Below, piece by piece: positions 17,791-27,318 of a stretch of 64,000 nucleotides of DNA (position 1 is the first letter of the stretch; the number at the start of each line of letters is the position of its first letter). Under the pieces are notes generated by a model. The model was given only the letters and a program-made list of their open reading frames with translations. It had not been told where the DNA came from and did not search any database. This stretch comes from an uncultured Caulobacter sp. (lineage in GTDB: Bacteria > Pseudomonadota > Alphaproteobacteria > Caulobacterales > Caulobacteraceae): positions 60,367-124,366 of the forward strand of contig CAJYMH010000034.1 of the NCBI GenBank assembly GCA_913776195.1, read 5' to 3'. Made by a program: the position numbers and the translations under genes.

Positions 17791-20175
17791 ATGTCGATGT
17801 CCAAGATCGCCGGCCTGACCATGGGCGTTGTGCTTGTCCTCGCTCCGGCCGCGCTCCATGCGCAAGACACCCTGGTCGGCATGGGGCCGATCAACGGCTA
17901 CACGGGCGTCGTCTTCGATACGCGCAATGAGCGTTACGACTATTTGGTCGACGCCTCCTTGCCCGAAGATGCGGCGGCGCGGCGCTATCGAACGGTCGAG
18001 GCGGCTTACGCCGCGGCCCCAGCGGGCACGCCCGACAAGCCGACAGTGATCGGCATCAGGCCCGACGTTTATCTGCTGCCAGGAAAGAACCTGACGCCCG
18101 GGCTGGTGATCACCAAGCCGAACATCACCCTGTTGGGTTTGACCGACGACCGCCGCAAGGTGGTTTTGGCCGACAACCGGGGAAACCAGCAGGGGGCGGG
18201 CGTGCTTGGCGCGTCCAACAACGGCTTCACCATGATCGTCGACGCCGACGGGTTTTCGGCGATCAACCTGACGATCCTCAATTACTGCAACACCGATTAT
18301 GACTATCCGGGCGATCCTTCGAAGAGCCTGAAGAAACGCTCGGACGTCATCACCCAAGCCGTAGCCCTGGAGGCCAAGGGCGATCGCCACGTCTACTCGC
18401 ATGTGGCCTTCCTTAGCCGGCTGGACACGTTGTTCACCCGCACCAAGCGGTCCTACTTCACCCACGTCTATGTAGAAGGAACGGACGACTTCGTCGGCGG
18501 CGGCGCCGCCAGCGTCTGGGAAGACTCCGAGATAAACTTCATCGAAGGCGGCGGCGTGATGTGGGCCAGCGGAGTGACCTTCATCCGCACGGTCTTCAAG
18601 GCCACCAAGCCGATGCAGTTTTACAAGATCAGCGGCCCGCCCGTCGCGCTGATCGACTCTGTCCTGCCTAACACCCAGGTGGCCTGGTACGCCTGGAAGG
18701 CGCCGCAGCATGCTGACGCCTATTCGCTGACCTACAAGAGCCGTCATGCGGACGGCAGGCCCGCCGACATCATCGACAGTATCGTCGGTCCGCAACGGCG
18801 CGAGCTGTCGCGCGAACTTTCGGATCAAGAAGCCAAGGCGTTCAATCCCTGGAACATCCTTCGCGCCACGCCCGAAGGCGTGAACGACGGATGGGACCCG
18901 GCCGGCGTGCGCGAGCGCCATGCGGCAGAGAGTCCGGCCGTCTTTCGGATGATCATGAAGGGACAGGCGCCAAGCTTGAGGACGGGAGGCGAGGGCGCTG
19001 CGCTGTCGGTCGCCATCCAGTCGGCCTTGGCCCAAGCCCAGCCGATCCGCTGGTCGACGCGCTCTGACCTGGTCCGTCTCAGCGCGACCGAAGGCGCCCA
19101 GATCACGGTCACTGGCGCCAATACGACCGACCAGGTCGAAATCGTCCCTGTCGATGCGATTGCGCCCAACGGCATGAAGGCGACCGCACATGTCCGGGTG
19201 GAGCCGGCCTACGGCCCTTCGCCGGGTTTCGTTTCGGCGCCTCAGCTCCTCGCTCCAAAGGACGGCTTCCTAACGCTCGACTATCGGCTCAACCTCGCGC
19301 CGCGCCGCCGCGACCAGTCGGTGATCACGTGGTCTCTTTGCGAAGATAAGACCTGCGCGAAGGCCCGTAAGATCGCCGTCTCCCGAGGCGGAGAGCCGCT
19401 GGCGCGCCTTCCCCTGACCGCGGGATTGATCGGCGGCTATTTGCGCGCCGAAATCGCGCCCAAACATGATCTGAGCGAGGTGGGATCTTCGCTCAGCGTT
19501 GTGTCTCGGCGTCCGGTCGCGGCCAAAGACATCGCCGCCAGCAAGGTCGATCCGGACTTTCGCACCTTCGTGGAGACGGTTGACCTTCCGGTCGCCAAAG
19601 ACCTGTGGAGCCTGACTGGTGTCTGGTCGGTCGTCGAGCCGCTGGCCGAGGACGGCCGATGGGGCCTGCGTGTCGGACCAAAGAACAGCACGGTCCTCTA
19701 TCGGGCCGGCGGACCCGTTGGCGACATGGACCTGCTTGTCACGCTCGATCCCGACAAGGCCGAAGGACAGGTCTTCTCCATTCCGGGCTCGCCCGAGGAC
19801 GCCAAGGGCCCGCGCGGGGACATCTTGTTCAAGTACGACCCGGAGACGCGCAATGGGTACGCCCTGCGGATGTGGCGCACCACGCAGTCAGCCAACGCCA
19901 CCATGTTCCAGCTCTATCGGATCACCGACGGTAAAGGCGAGCCGCTGGACGACAAGCAGCAACTGACAGGTGTTCTAAAGCCGTCCGCCACCTTCCGCAT
20001 CACGGTGCGAGGCGAACACGTGATGGTTCGGGCCGCCAACACGATGGATGGAGAGACCCTATCCCTCGAGGGCAAGATCACGCCCAACACCTTCGGCGGC
20101 GCCGGGGTCTATTGGACGGCTGCCGGGCTGGGCGGCTCGACGACCGTGCGACAGTTTCAGATTACCTACCGGTAG
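17791..20175 (+). CDS. exported CE8-like pectinesterase with long C-terminal extension
   Basis: 794 aa, about twice the usual catalytic domain. A signal peptide (GVVLVLAPAALHAQD) is followed by a beta-helix pectin methylesterase-like domain (about 30-370). QAVAL (189-193), LDTLF (211-215, normally QDTL) and GTDDFVGG (230-237, normally G-VDFIFG) keep the catalytic Gln and both Asp, but I cannot place the conserved LGRPW arginine. The C-terminal half carries a region with LSATEGAQITVTGANTTD and a final beta-rich part (DLWSLTGVWSVVEPLAEDG onward) that resembles a LamG/concanavalin-like module, possibly for carbohydrate binding. It is the last gene of the operon, 20 bases after GH28; only three bases separate its stop from the stop of the opposing efflux operon. 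Confidence 0.75.
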   Translation: MSMSKIAGLTMGVVLVLAPAALHAQDTLVGMGPINGYTGVVFDTRNERYDYLVDASLPEDAAARRYRTVEAAYAAAPAGTPDKPTVIGIRPDVYLLPGKNLTPGLVITKPNITLLGLTDDRRKVVLADNRGNQQGAGVLGASNNGFTMIVDADGFSAINLTILNYCNTDYDYPGDPSKSLKKRSDVITQAVALEAKGDRHVYSHVAFLSRLDTLFTRTKRSYFTHVYVEGTDDFVGGGAASVWEDSEINFIEGGGVMWASGVTFIRTVFKATKPMQFYKISGPPVALIDSVLPNTQVAWYAWKAPQHADAYSLTYKSRHADGRPADIIDSIVGPQRRELSRELSDQEAKAFNPWNILRATPEGVNDGWDPAGVRERHAAESPAVFRMIMKGQAPSLRTGGEGAALSVAIQSALAQAQPIRWSTRSDLVRLSATEGAQITVTGANTTDQVEIVPVDAIAPNGMKATAHVRVEPAYGPSPGFVSAPQLLAPKDGFLTLDYRLNLAPRRRDQSVITWSLCEDKTCAKARKIAVSRGGEPLARLPLTAGLIGGYLRAEIAPKHDLSEVGSSLSVVSRRPVAAKDIAASKVDPDFRTFVETVDLPVAKDLWSLTGVWSVVEPLAEDGRWGLRVGPKNSTVLYRAGGPVGDMDLLVTLDPDKAEGQVFSIPGSPEDAKGPRGDILFKYDPETRNGYALRMWRTTQSANATMFQLYRITDGKGEPLDDKQQLTGVLKPSATFRITVRGEHVMVRAANTMDGETLSLEGKITPNTFGGAGVYWTAAGLGGSTTVRQFQITYR

Positions 20176-20178
20176 GAG

Positions 20179-21591
20179 CTATGGGGCGCGGTCGGCTACC
20201 GGCGCCAGTCCGCCTTGCGCCCTGACAAGGTCGGAGGCCAGGATCAGCCGGCGCGTCTGCAGCTCGATCAAGTTGCGTTGCGCCACGAGCGATGCGGTCT
20301 GGGCCGTCACCACTTCCAGATAGTCGGCCGCGCCATCGCGATAGCGTTCAAGAGCCAGATTTTCAGCGCGCTGGGCTGCATCGGTGGCGGCTCTTTGATG
20401 AGCGATCTGGGCGGACATCCGCCGCGCCAGCGCTAAGTCATCCTCCACTTCGCCGAACGCGGCCAGCACCGTGCGGCGATAATCGGCCGCCGCCTCGTCG
20501 TATTGCGCCTGGCTGATACGAACGCCCGCGCGGCGACGCCCGCCGTCGAACAGCACCGCCGCGGCGGAGAGGGGACCCAGCGCCCAATAGCGATTGGGCG
20601 CGCTGAACAACTCCCCATGGCTGGCCTGAAACCCAAGGGCGCCGCCCAAAGTGATGCTCGGGAACCACGCGGCCTTGGCCACGCCGATGGCGGCGTTGGC
20701 GGCGGCGATGCGCCTCTCCGCCGCCTGGATATCCGGCCGGCGCTCCAGCACCAGCGAGGGCAGGGTGACCGGGGCCGCCGGCGCATCCGTCTGAAGACCG
20801 ATCGGGACCAAGCTGAACGCGGCGGGAATTTCGCCAACCAAGATGGCCACCGCATGCTCGGCTTCCGCCCGGCGGGCCGCCACCGCCTCAACCTCCGCCA
20901 GGGCGGAGGAAAGCTGGGTTTGCGCTTGGGCCACTTCGACGCCGGAGGCTAGTCCGCCCTCCTTACGCGTGGAGGTGAGGTCAAAGGCGCGCTGATAGGC
21001 GTCTACTGTCACGCGCAGCAGTTCAGAGCGGGCGTCGAGACCTCGCAGTTCGAAATAGCTGCTGACCAGCTGCGCTTGAAGAGCCAAACGCACGGCGGCC
21101 ACATCGTGGCCCGCGGCCTGGCGAAGAAAATCTGCTTGCCGGGTCTGATTTCGGATGCGCCCGAAGAGGTCCAGCTCATAGCTGAGTGAAGCGCCCACGG
21201 CGGTGTCGTCATAGCGGGCTGCGCTGCTGGCCTGCGGACGTCCAGCGGAGAGGCGATTGCGCTCGACGGAGCCGCCGATGTCGACCGTTGGCGAAAAGCT
21301 GCTTCTTGCTCGTTTGAGGATGGCCGCCGCCTCAGCGTATCGCGCCGCAGAAGCCGCCAAGGTCGGATTGGCCGCCGCGAGCCTTGCCTGCAGGTCGTTT
21401 AGGACAGGATCGCCGAACATCTCCCACCAAGGTGCGTCCGCAGCCGGTGGTGTTGTTGCGGCAGGCAGCCATTGGCCGCCTTCCTTGAAGGTCTCGCCGA
21501 CAAGGATCGCAGGCGGCGCATAGGGCGCGGCTAGGGCAGGCGCCGCAGCGGACGCCAGGGCGAGCGCAAGCAGCGTGGGCCGCAGGTTCAT
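20179..21591 (-). CDS. RND efflux outer-membrane channel, OprM/NodT family
   Basis: 470 aa, the normal length for TolC-like outer-membrane factors. The signal region (LLALALASAAAPALAAPYA) lacks the cysteine lipobox that most NodT-family members have, so it is probably not lipidated. PWWEMFGDPVLNDLQARLAAANPTL opens the first outer-membrane-factor repeat, and LERRPDIQAAERRIAAANA marks the second, with alpha-helical repeats around them. It is the last gene of a three-gene operon; its ATG overlaps the adaptor stop by four bases. It exports drugs or metabolites together with the upstream pump; the substrate is not evident. Confidence 0.9.
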   Translation of the reverse strand: MNLRPTLLALALASAAAPALAAPYAPPAILVGETFKEGGQWLPAATTPPAADAPWWEMFGDPVLNDLQARLAAANPTLAASAARYAEAAAILKRARSSFSPTVDIGGSVERNRLSAGRPQASSAARYDDTAVGASLSYELDLFGRIRNQTRQADFLRQAAGHDVAAVRLALQAQLVSSYFELRGLDARSELLRVTVDAYQRAFDLTSTRKEGGLASGVEVAQAQTQLSSALAEVEAVAARRAEAEHAVAILVGEIPAAFSLVPIGLQTDAPAAPVTLPSLVLERRPDIQAAERRIAAANAAIGVAKAAWFPSITLGGALGFQASHGELFSAPNRYWALGPLSAAAVLFDGGRRRAGVRISQAQYDEAAADYRRTVLAAFGEVEDDLALARRMSAQIAHQRAATDAAQRAENLALERYRDGAADYLEVVTAQTASLVAQRNLIELQTRRLILASDLVRAQGGLAPVADRAP

Positions 21592-22727
21592 TCGGCCGAA
21601 CCCTTCAAGCGCACAAGATCGCCGTTCTGAAGCGCCTCCGGAGGATTATCGATGACCTCATCCTTGGCCGTCAGGCCGGCGGCGATCTCCACCGATGTGC
21701 CGTGGTCGCGACCGATGGCGACCTTGCGCAGGACGGCGCGGCCGTCAGGCCCGCGCAAGGCGACCTGGGCGCCATCCGCGCCGATGATGATGGCGGTTGG
21801 CGGCAGGCTTACGGCGCTGGCCGGGCCGCTGACCTTGAACTCCGCCTGAGCGAAGGCGCCCGGTTTCAATAGCCGGTCAGCATTGGTTGCTTGGAGCTCC
21901 ACCAGGACTGTTCCGGATGAGGACTCCACCGCGCCAGCGTCGCGGGTCACTTGAGCGGCGAAAGGACGACCGGGATATTCCGGCAAGTTCAGCTCAACCT
22001 GCTGGCCCGGTTTGACCCGAGCGGCGTAAAGCTGGGGGACGCGAACAAAGGCGCGGATCCGGCTGACGTCCGAAACGGTGAACAGGGGAGGCGAGCCCGC
22101 CGCGCCGGCCGCCACAAGGGCCCCGATCTGCGCATTTCGCGTCGTCACCACGCCATCGAAAGGCGCGACCAAACGGGTGAAGCCCATAAGGGCTTCAAGG
22201 CGCGCCACATTGGCCCGCGCGGCGTCGGCGGCGGCGGTCTTGGCCGCCAGGTCGCCCAGCTTTTCATCTGCGGCCTGGCGTGAGACCGCCTCTTTGGTGA
22301 GCATGGTGCTCCAACGCTCTGCAGTGGAGGCGGCCAGCCGGCGGTTGGCCAGAGCCGTCTGCAGGTCAGCGCGGGCGGCGATGAGTTGCTGCTCGACTTC
22401 TGGCGCGTCGAGAACCGCCAGCACCTGACCTTCCCGGACCGGCTGACCGATATCGACGGCCCAACTTCTCACGTAGCCGCTCGTTCGCGCGTAGATCGGC
22501 GCGGTGTTCAAGGCCTGCAGGGTCGCTGGCAGGCGTAGGGCGTCCGCGCCTTCGGCGGGTTTTGGATGAATGATGCTCACCGTCGGTACGGACTGATCTG
22601 CGGTCCAAGCAGCGAGCTTGCGCTGCTGGCTCATCCGAACGCCGATCCCGACGCCCACGGCCGCCACCGCGATCACACCGGCGACGATGATCCATCGCTT
22701 CTGGCGGCTGTTATCGGGCTTAAGCAT
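21588..22727 (-). CDS. RND efflux periplasmic adaptor (membrane fusion protein)
   Basis: 379 aa. One N-terminal membrane anchor (WIIVAGVIAVAAVGVGIGV) is followed by a biotinyl-lipoyl half-motif (ARTSGYVRSWAVDIGQPVREGQVLAVLD), an alpha-hairpin (about 115-180), the second lipoyl half (LVAPFDGVVTTRNAQIGALV) and beta-barrel/membrane-proximal domains. This is the AcrA/MdtA arrangement. It links the inner-membrane pump to the outer-membrane channel. Its start overlaps the pump gene by eight bases and its stop overlaps the channel start by four, so all three are one transcript. Confidence 0.92.
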   Translation of the reverse strand: MLKPDNSRQKRWIIVAGVIAVAAVGVGIGVRMSQQRKLAAWTADQSVPTVSIIHPKPAEGADALRLPATLQALNTAPIYARTSGYVRSWAVDIGQPVREGQVLAVLDAPEVEQQLIAARADLQTALANRRLAASTAERWSTMLTKEAVSRQAADEKLGDLAAKTAAADAARANVARLEALMGFTRLVAPFDGVVTTRNAQIGALVAAGAAGSPPLFTVSDVSRIRAFVRVPQLYAARVKPGQQVELNLPEYPGRPFAAQVTRDAGAVESSSGTVLVELQATNADRLLKPGAFAQAEFKVSGPASAVSLPPTAIIIGADGAQVALRGPDGRAVLRKVAIGRDHGTSVEIAAGLTAKDEVIDNPPEALQNGDLVRLKGSAE

Positions 22728-25700
22728 GGGAAGGCTCCATAACCTCGCCGGGCGCTGCCCTGCGACGGTTCACGATGGAAAATACGACCGGCACGAAGAG
22801 CAAGGTCGCAAAGGTCGCGACGATCAGGCCGCCGATCACCGCTCGGCCCAGCGGAGCGTTCTGTTCGCCGCCTTCGCCCATGCCGATGGCCATCGGCGCC
22901 ATGCCGATGATCATGGCCAGAGCCGTCATCAGCACCGGCCGGAAGCGGACCATGCCAGCTTCCAAAGCCGCCTTTACCGGATCCCCCAGCACGGCGAGCC
23001 GCTCTTTGGCGAAGCTGACGAGGAGCACCGAGTTTGCGGTGGCCACGCCCATGCACATGATCGCGCCCGTGAGCGCTGGGACAGACAAGGTCGTACCGGT
23101 CAGGAAGAGGATCCAGACGATGCCGGCGATGGCGCCTGGCAGGGCCATGACGATCACGAAGGCGTCCATCCAGCTTTGGAAGTTCACCACGATCAGCAGG
23201 TAGATCAGCACGATCGCGCCGAGCAGACCAAAGCCAAGCCAGGTGAAGGCGGTGCTCATCGTCTGGTACTGACCGCGAAGTTCGATCGTGGCGCCCTTGG
23301 GGGCTTCCTTCTCAAGATCCTTGAGGACGGCCTTGATGTCATCGGCCACCGCGCCAAGGTCACGACCGCTGGCGGCGGCATAGATGTTGATCATAGGAGC
23401 GATATTGTAGTGGGAGACCACCGCCGCCGAGGTGCTGCGCGTAACCTCGCCGATGCCGCCGAGCAACTGCGACGACTGCCCGGCGCCTGAGCCTGTGACC
23501 GGCAGGCTCAAAAGGTCGTCCAGCGTGCTGACGCGGTGCTCCGCAGCCTGGGCGACGACGGAATAGGACACGCCGTTCTCCGGATTGAGGAAGAACACCG
23601 GAGCTGTCTGTCCGGTGCCGGCCAAGGAGGTTGCGATGCTGGCGGTGACGTCACGCTCGGTCAGACCGAACTGGCCGATCCGGCTGCGGTCTACGTTCAC
23701 GTTCAGCTGCGGATAGCGTGAAGACTGCTGAATACGAGCGTCCGCAACGCCCGGGATGGCGGCGATGCGGCGCAGGATTTTGCGCGCATAAGCCTCATTG
23801 GCGGCGCTGTTCTTGCCGATGACCTGAATGTCGATAGGCGCGGGCGTGCCGAAGTTCAGGATTTGGCTAGTGATATCCGCTGGCAGGAACGAAAACTGCG
23901 TCCCAGGGAAGGCGCGTGGCAATTCTTCTCGAAGCTGGCGCACATAGTCTTCGGTCGGACGGTGCCCCTTTGTCAGCTGCACCAGAATGTCCCCATCCTG
24001 TGGTCCGATGGTGCCGGAGTTATTGTAGATCGCGTTGATCGAGCTGACCGGCAGTCCGATGTTGTCGACGATGGACAGCACTTCGTCTTGCGGGACGATC
24101 TGTCGAATTTTCCGAGTGATGCGGTCGAAGTGCGCCGAGGTCTCCTCGATCCGCGATCCGACAGGCGCGCGCACATGGATCGCCATGGCCCCGGCATCCA
24201 CCGTCGGGAAGAAGTTGCGCCCCAAAAAGGGGGTGAGCAGAAGTGAGAGGATCACCACCCCGAGGAAGATGAGAGCGAACGGGCGCGGATTGGCGAGCGT
24301 GCGCTCCAACATTTGACTGTAGGCGCTGCGGATGTTCTCGAACCGCCGCTCAAAGCCGCGCTGAAATCGGACGAAGGGGTTGGCGGGCGGCGCTTGTGGA
24401 TCATGGACGCCGCCGTGAACATGAGGCTTGAGAAGATACATCGACAGGGTCGGCACCAGCGTCCGTGACAGGACGAAAGAGGCGACCATCGCGAAGATCA
24501 CCGACAGCGCCATGGGCACGAACAAGAACCCCGCCACGCCCGGCAAGAAGAACATCGGCACAAAGACAATGCAGATGCAAAGCAGGGACACGAAGGCTGG
24601 CGCGACGATCTGCTGTGCGCCATCGAGGATAGCCTGCCGAACGGGCTTGCCCTGCTCCAGATGCCAATTGATGTTCTCGATGGTGACCGTGGCGTCATCG
24701 ACCAAAATCCCCACCGCAAGGCTCAGGCCGCCCAGAGTCATGATGTTGAGCGTGTTTCCGGTGGCGGCGAGGCCAGCGATGGCGGCCAGAACCGCCAGCG
24801 GGATCGACACAGCGATGATCGCCGTGGACCGCCATGAACCCAAAAACAGCAAGATCATCAGTGAGGTGAGGGCCGCGGCGATCACACCCTCGTGCATCAC
24901 CGCCTCCACCGCTGCTTCGACAAAGACCGATTGATCGCCGATAGGCACGATCTTCAGCGCTTCAGGCAGGGTCTCCTGAAGTTTGGGCAGCATCTCCTTG
25001 AGGCCCTTGACGATGGCCAAGGTCGAAGTCGCGCCGTTCTTCAAAATCGTCACAACGACCGAACGGCCGCCATCGACGTGCACCACGTTCGTCTGCTGAG
25101 CGGCGCCATCGCGCACGAAGGCCACGTCGCGCAAGTAGATGGTCGCTCCATCAACCACCTTCACCGGAAGGTTGTTCATGTCCTCGATCGAGGCGGGAGC
25201 GTTGTTGAGCTTCACTGCGTATTGAAACGATCCGATCTTGGCGAAGCCGGCCGGATTGATCTGCATCTGAGCGGCGATCGCCAGGCTGACGTCCTGAGCC
25301 GACAGCCCCTTGGATTGCAGCGCCTGCGGATCAAGGTCGATCTGCACCTGCCGCTGACGGCCGCCGGAGGGGAGCGGGATCGCCGCGCCGGGCACGGTGA
25401 CTAGCACCGGCCGCACCTGGTTTTGGCCCAAGTCGAAGAGTTCGCCTTCGGACATGCCCTTGCCGGCCAAGGCCAGCTGCAAGATCGGCACAGTAGAAGC
25501 GTCGTAATTGATGATCAGCGGGGGCTGAACGCCGGGCGGCATTTGACGAAGCACGCTTTGCGAGACTGCGGTGACCTGAGCGGTCGCCGTGCGGACGTCG
25601 GCGCCCGGCTGGAGGAAAATCTTGACCACGCCGATACCCGGCATGGACTGGCTTTCCACGTGCTCGATATTGTTGACGGTGGTCGTAAGCGTCCGCTCAT

Positions 25701-25902
25701 AGGGCGTGATGATCCGGCCGGCCATCTCCTGAGGCGAAAGGCCTTGGTACTGCCAAGCGACGCCTACGACAGGGACTCTGATCGCCGGGAAAATGTCGAT
25801 CGGCGTCCGCAAGGCGGCCAGCACCCCGATGATCGTAATTAAGATCGCCATGACGACGAAGGTCAGCGGCCGCGTGAGCGCGGTCTTCACAATGCCGATC
25901 AA
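22720..25902 (-). CDS. RND-family efflux pump permease, AcrB/HAE-1-like
   Basis: 1060 aa inner-membrane proton antiporter. Features include the N-terminal RPLTFVVMAILITIIGVLAALRTPIDIFPAI, the paired aspartates of TM4 in GILVDDATVTIENI, internal duplication with a second set of six membrane segments (FGLLGAIVLIYLLIVVNFQSW onward), and a large periplasmic loop in each half. Family members expel hydrophobic or amphiphilic compounds; substrate cannot be read here. It is the first gene of the efflux operon. No dedicated regulator lies alongside, and about 415 bases without a recognisable gene separate it from the next gene upstream. Confidence 0.93.
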   Translation of the reverse strand: MIGIVKTALTRPLTFVVMAILITIIGVLAALRTPIDIFPAIRVPVVGVAWQYQGLSPQEMAGRIITPYERTLTTTVNNIEHVESQSMPGIGVVKIFLQPGADVRTATAQVTAVSQSVLRQMPPGVQPPLIINYDASTVPILQLALAGKGMSEGELFDLGQNQVRPVLVTVPGAAIPLPSGGRQRQVQIDLDPQALQSKGLSAQDVSLAIAAQMQINPAGFAKIGSFQYAVKLNNAPASIEDMNNLPVKVVDGATIYLRDVAFVRDGAAQQTNVVHVDGGRSVVVTILKNGATSTLAIVKGLKEMLPKLQETLPEALKIVPIGDQSVFVEAAVEAVMHEGVIAAALTSLMILLFLGSWRSTAIIAVSIPLAVLAAIAGLAATGNTLNIMTLGGLSLAVGILVDDATVTIENINWHLEQGKPVRQAILDGAQQIVAPAFVSLLCICIVFVPMFFLPGVAGFLFVPMALSVIFAMVASFVLSRTLVPTLSMYLLKPHVHGGVHDPQAPPANPFVRFQRGFERRFENIRSAYSQMLERTLANPRPFALIFLGVVILSLLLTPFLGRNFFPTVDAGAMAIHVRAPVGSRIEETSAHFDRITRKIRQIVPQDEVLSIVDNIGLPVSSINAIYNNSGTIGPQDGDILVQLTKGHRPTEDYVRQLREELPRAFPGTQFSFLPADITSQILNFGTPAPIDIQVIGKNSAANEAYARKILRRIAAIPGVADARIQQSSRYPQLNVNVDRSRIGQFGLTERDVTASIATSLAGTGQTAPVFFLNPENGVSYSVVAQAAEHRVSTLDDLLSLPVTGSGAGQSSQLLGGIGEVTRSTSAAVVSHYNIAPMINIYAAASGRDLGAVADDIKAVLKDLEKEAPKGATIELRGQYQTMSTAFTWLGFGLLGAIVLIYLLIVVNFQSWMDAFVIVMALPGAIAGIVWILFLTGTTLSVPALTGAIMCMGVATANSVLLVSFAKERLAVLGDPVKAALEAGMVRFRPVLMTALAMIIGMAPMAIGMGEGGEQNAPLGRAVIGGLIVATFATLLFVPVVFSIVNRRRAAPGEVMEPSHA

Positions 25903-26317
25903 CGGGAGAGCCTGCCGAGGTCTGGGTACATGAAACTAGGACGGCCAAAGAGACGAAAGCCTCATCTCGTGAGGCGCAGAGCCAGCGAGCGTAATCCGCA
26001 TGATTCAGCTTCGTATATCTTATCTCGATCCATTCGGGCGGTGGTGGTTCAAAATCCATGAAATCGTGGCGAGATCTCTTCGCAATGAGGTGCCGGCGCC
26101 CTTAGACCAAGCGTTGACACCGCCGACAGCCTTTCTGTTGGGCGCCGCAAATCTGCAGGCGAAGGTCGATGAGCGGTCAGCGCCCTTGAAAGACGCGCTT
26201 CAAGGGCCGCGAACTGGCAGCATGAGGGTTGAGCGGCATGGACGCCTGGACGCGGATGGGTCGCGACACCGGCGCTCATTTGTAGGAGTATTGTCGAACT
26301 GGTGGAAGGCAATGACA
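25903..26317. other. non-coding spacer between efflux operon and esterase
   Basis: 415 bases with divergent genes on both sides. It must contain the promoters of the efflux operon and of the esterase gene. A TTGACA occurs at 26114-26119 but no matching -10 follows. I see no repeat, RNA or regulator gene here. Confidence 0.4.
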
Positions 26318-27298
26318 ATGACCCGATCAAATCGCTATCGATGTGGCCAGGCTGCGCTGAACGTGCTGCGGGCTTGCGCCGCGGCGGGCGCCCTTGCGGC
26401 TTGCATGCTTTTGTCGCCGGCTCAGGCCCAAGACGACAGGTTGACGCCGGTCGCAACGCCCCCGCAGCAGAGCGCGATCGAGCTTGGCACAGGCCCGCTG
26501 CCGGGCGCTCGCGCTTTTGAAGCCTGGCACAGTCAGTATGGCAGCCTCTTTGCGCGCAATGTCACCGTCGCCACGCTGACCCCCTTCCTGCCAAATCGCG
26601 ACAAGGCCACTGGGGCGGCTGTGATCGTGGCGCCGGGCGGCGGATTTCGGACCCTTTCGATGGAGAACGAAGGAACGGAGGTGGCCGCCGCCCTGGCCGC
26701 GCGGGGCGTGGCCGCCTTTGTCCTCAAGTATCGGCTGAACCAGACGCCCGCCGACATGACGAGTTTCGAGCGCTCCATGAAGGAGATGTTCTCAAGCGTC
26801 GCTGCGCGGCCGCCGCGCATGGATTCACGCACCGCCGCCGCCGAGCTTGCGCCTCAAATCGCCGACGCTTCCGCCGCCTTCGCCCTGGTTCGCAGCCGCG
26901 CCTCGCAGTGGGGCGTCGATCCTCGACGCGTCGGAATGGTCGGCTTCTCCGCCGGCGCCATGTTGACCCTCACCACAACGCTGAACGCCCCGGACACAAG
27001 GCCCGCTTTCATCGGCTTGATCTATGGGCCGCTGGCCGCTGTCACGCCGCCCGCCGATGCGCCCCCGATGTTCGTGGCGCTGGCGGCGGATGATCCCTTC
27101 TTCGCCAAGAGCGATTTTGGACTGATCGACAGCTGGCGCGCCGCCGGCCGACCGGTGGAGTTCCATTTCTATGAGCAGGGCGGGCACGGCTTTGGAATGT
27201 ACCCTAAGACCACGACCAGCACCGGCTGGTTCGACGCCTTCGCTCGCTGGCTGGCCATGCACGGCATGCTGAAGCCCGCCGCGGGCGCGGCGGGCTAA
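26318..27298 (+). CDS. exported alpha/beta hydrolase, acetylesterase-like
   Basis: About 326 aa. An N-terminal hydrophobic export signal (AACAAAGALAACMLLSPAQAQD region) probably ends at AQA; a lipobox-like LAAC occurs inside it, so lipidation is possible but less likely. The hydrolase has VIVAPGGGFRTLSMENEG (oxyanion strand), GFSAGAM (nucleophile serine), LAADDPF (acid) and GGHGFGM (histidine), typical of the BD-FAE/endo-xylanase-associated acetylesterase group. GGAAGG lies eight bases before the chosen ATG, which is followed by TRSNRY. It is convergent with GH3 at the edge of the arabinose locus, so de-acetylation of hemicellulose or pectin oligomers is plausible; this is inference. Confidence 0.78.
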   Translation: MTRSNRYRCGQAALNVLRACAAAGALAACMLLSPAQAQDDRLTPVATPPQQSAIELGTGPLPGARAFEAWHSQYGSLFARNVTVATLTPFLPNRDKATGAAVIVAPGGGFRTLSMENEGTEVAAALAARGVAAFVLKYRLNQTPADMTSFERSMKEMFSSVAARPPRMDSRTAAAELAPQIADASAAFALVRSRASQWGVDPRRVGMVGFSAGAMLTLTTTLNAPDTRPAFIGLIYGPLAAVTPPADAPPMFVALAADDPFFAKSDFGLIDSWRAAGRPVEFHFYEQGGHGFGMYPKTTTSTGWFDAFARWLAMHGMLKPAAGAAG

Positions 27299-27318
27299 CG
27301 CCAGTTGCGGCCGCCACC

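Noticed and set aside
26000..26317. N-terminal extension of the 26318 esterase up to 26000
   Set aside because: The extension has no domain character and lies before a good signal peptide with a proper ribosome site at 26304-26309.
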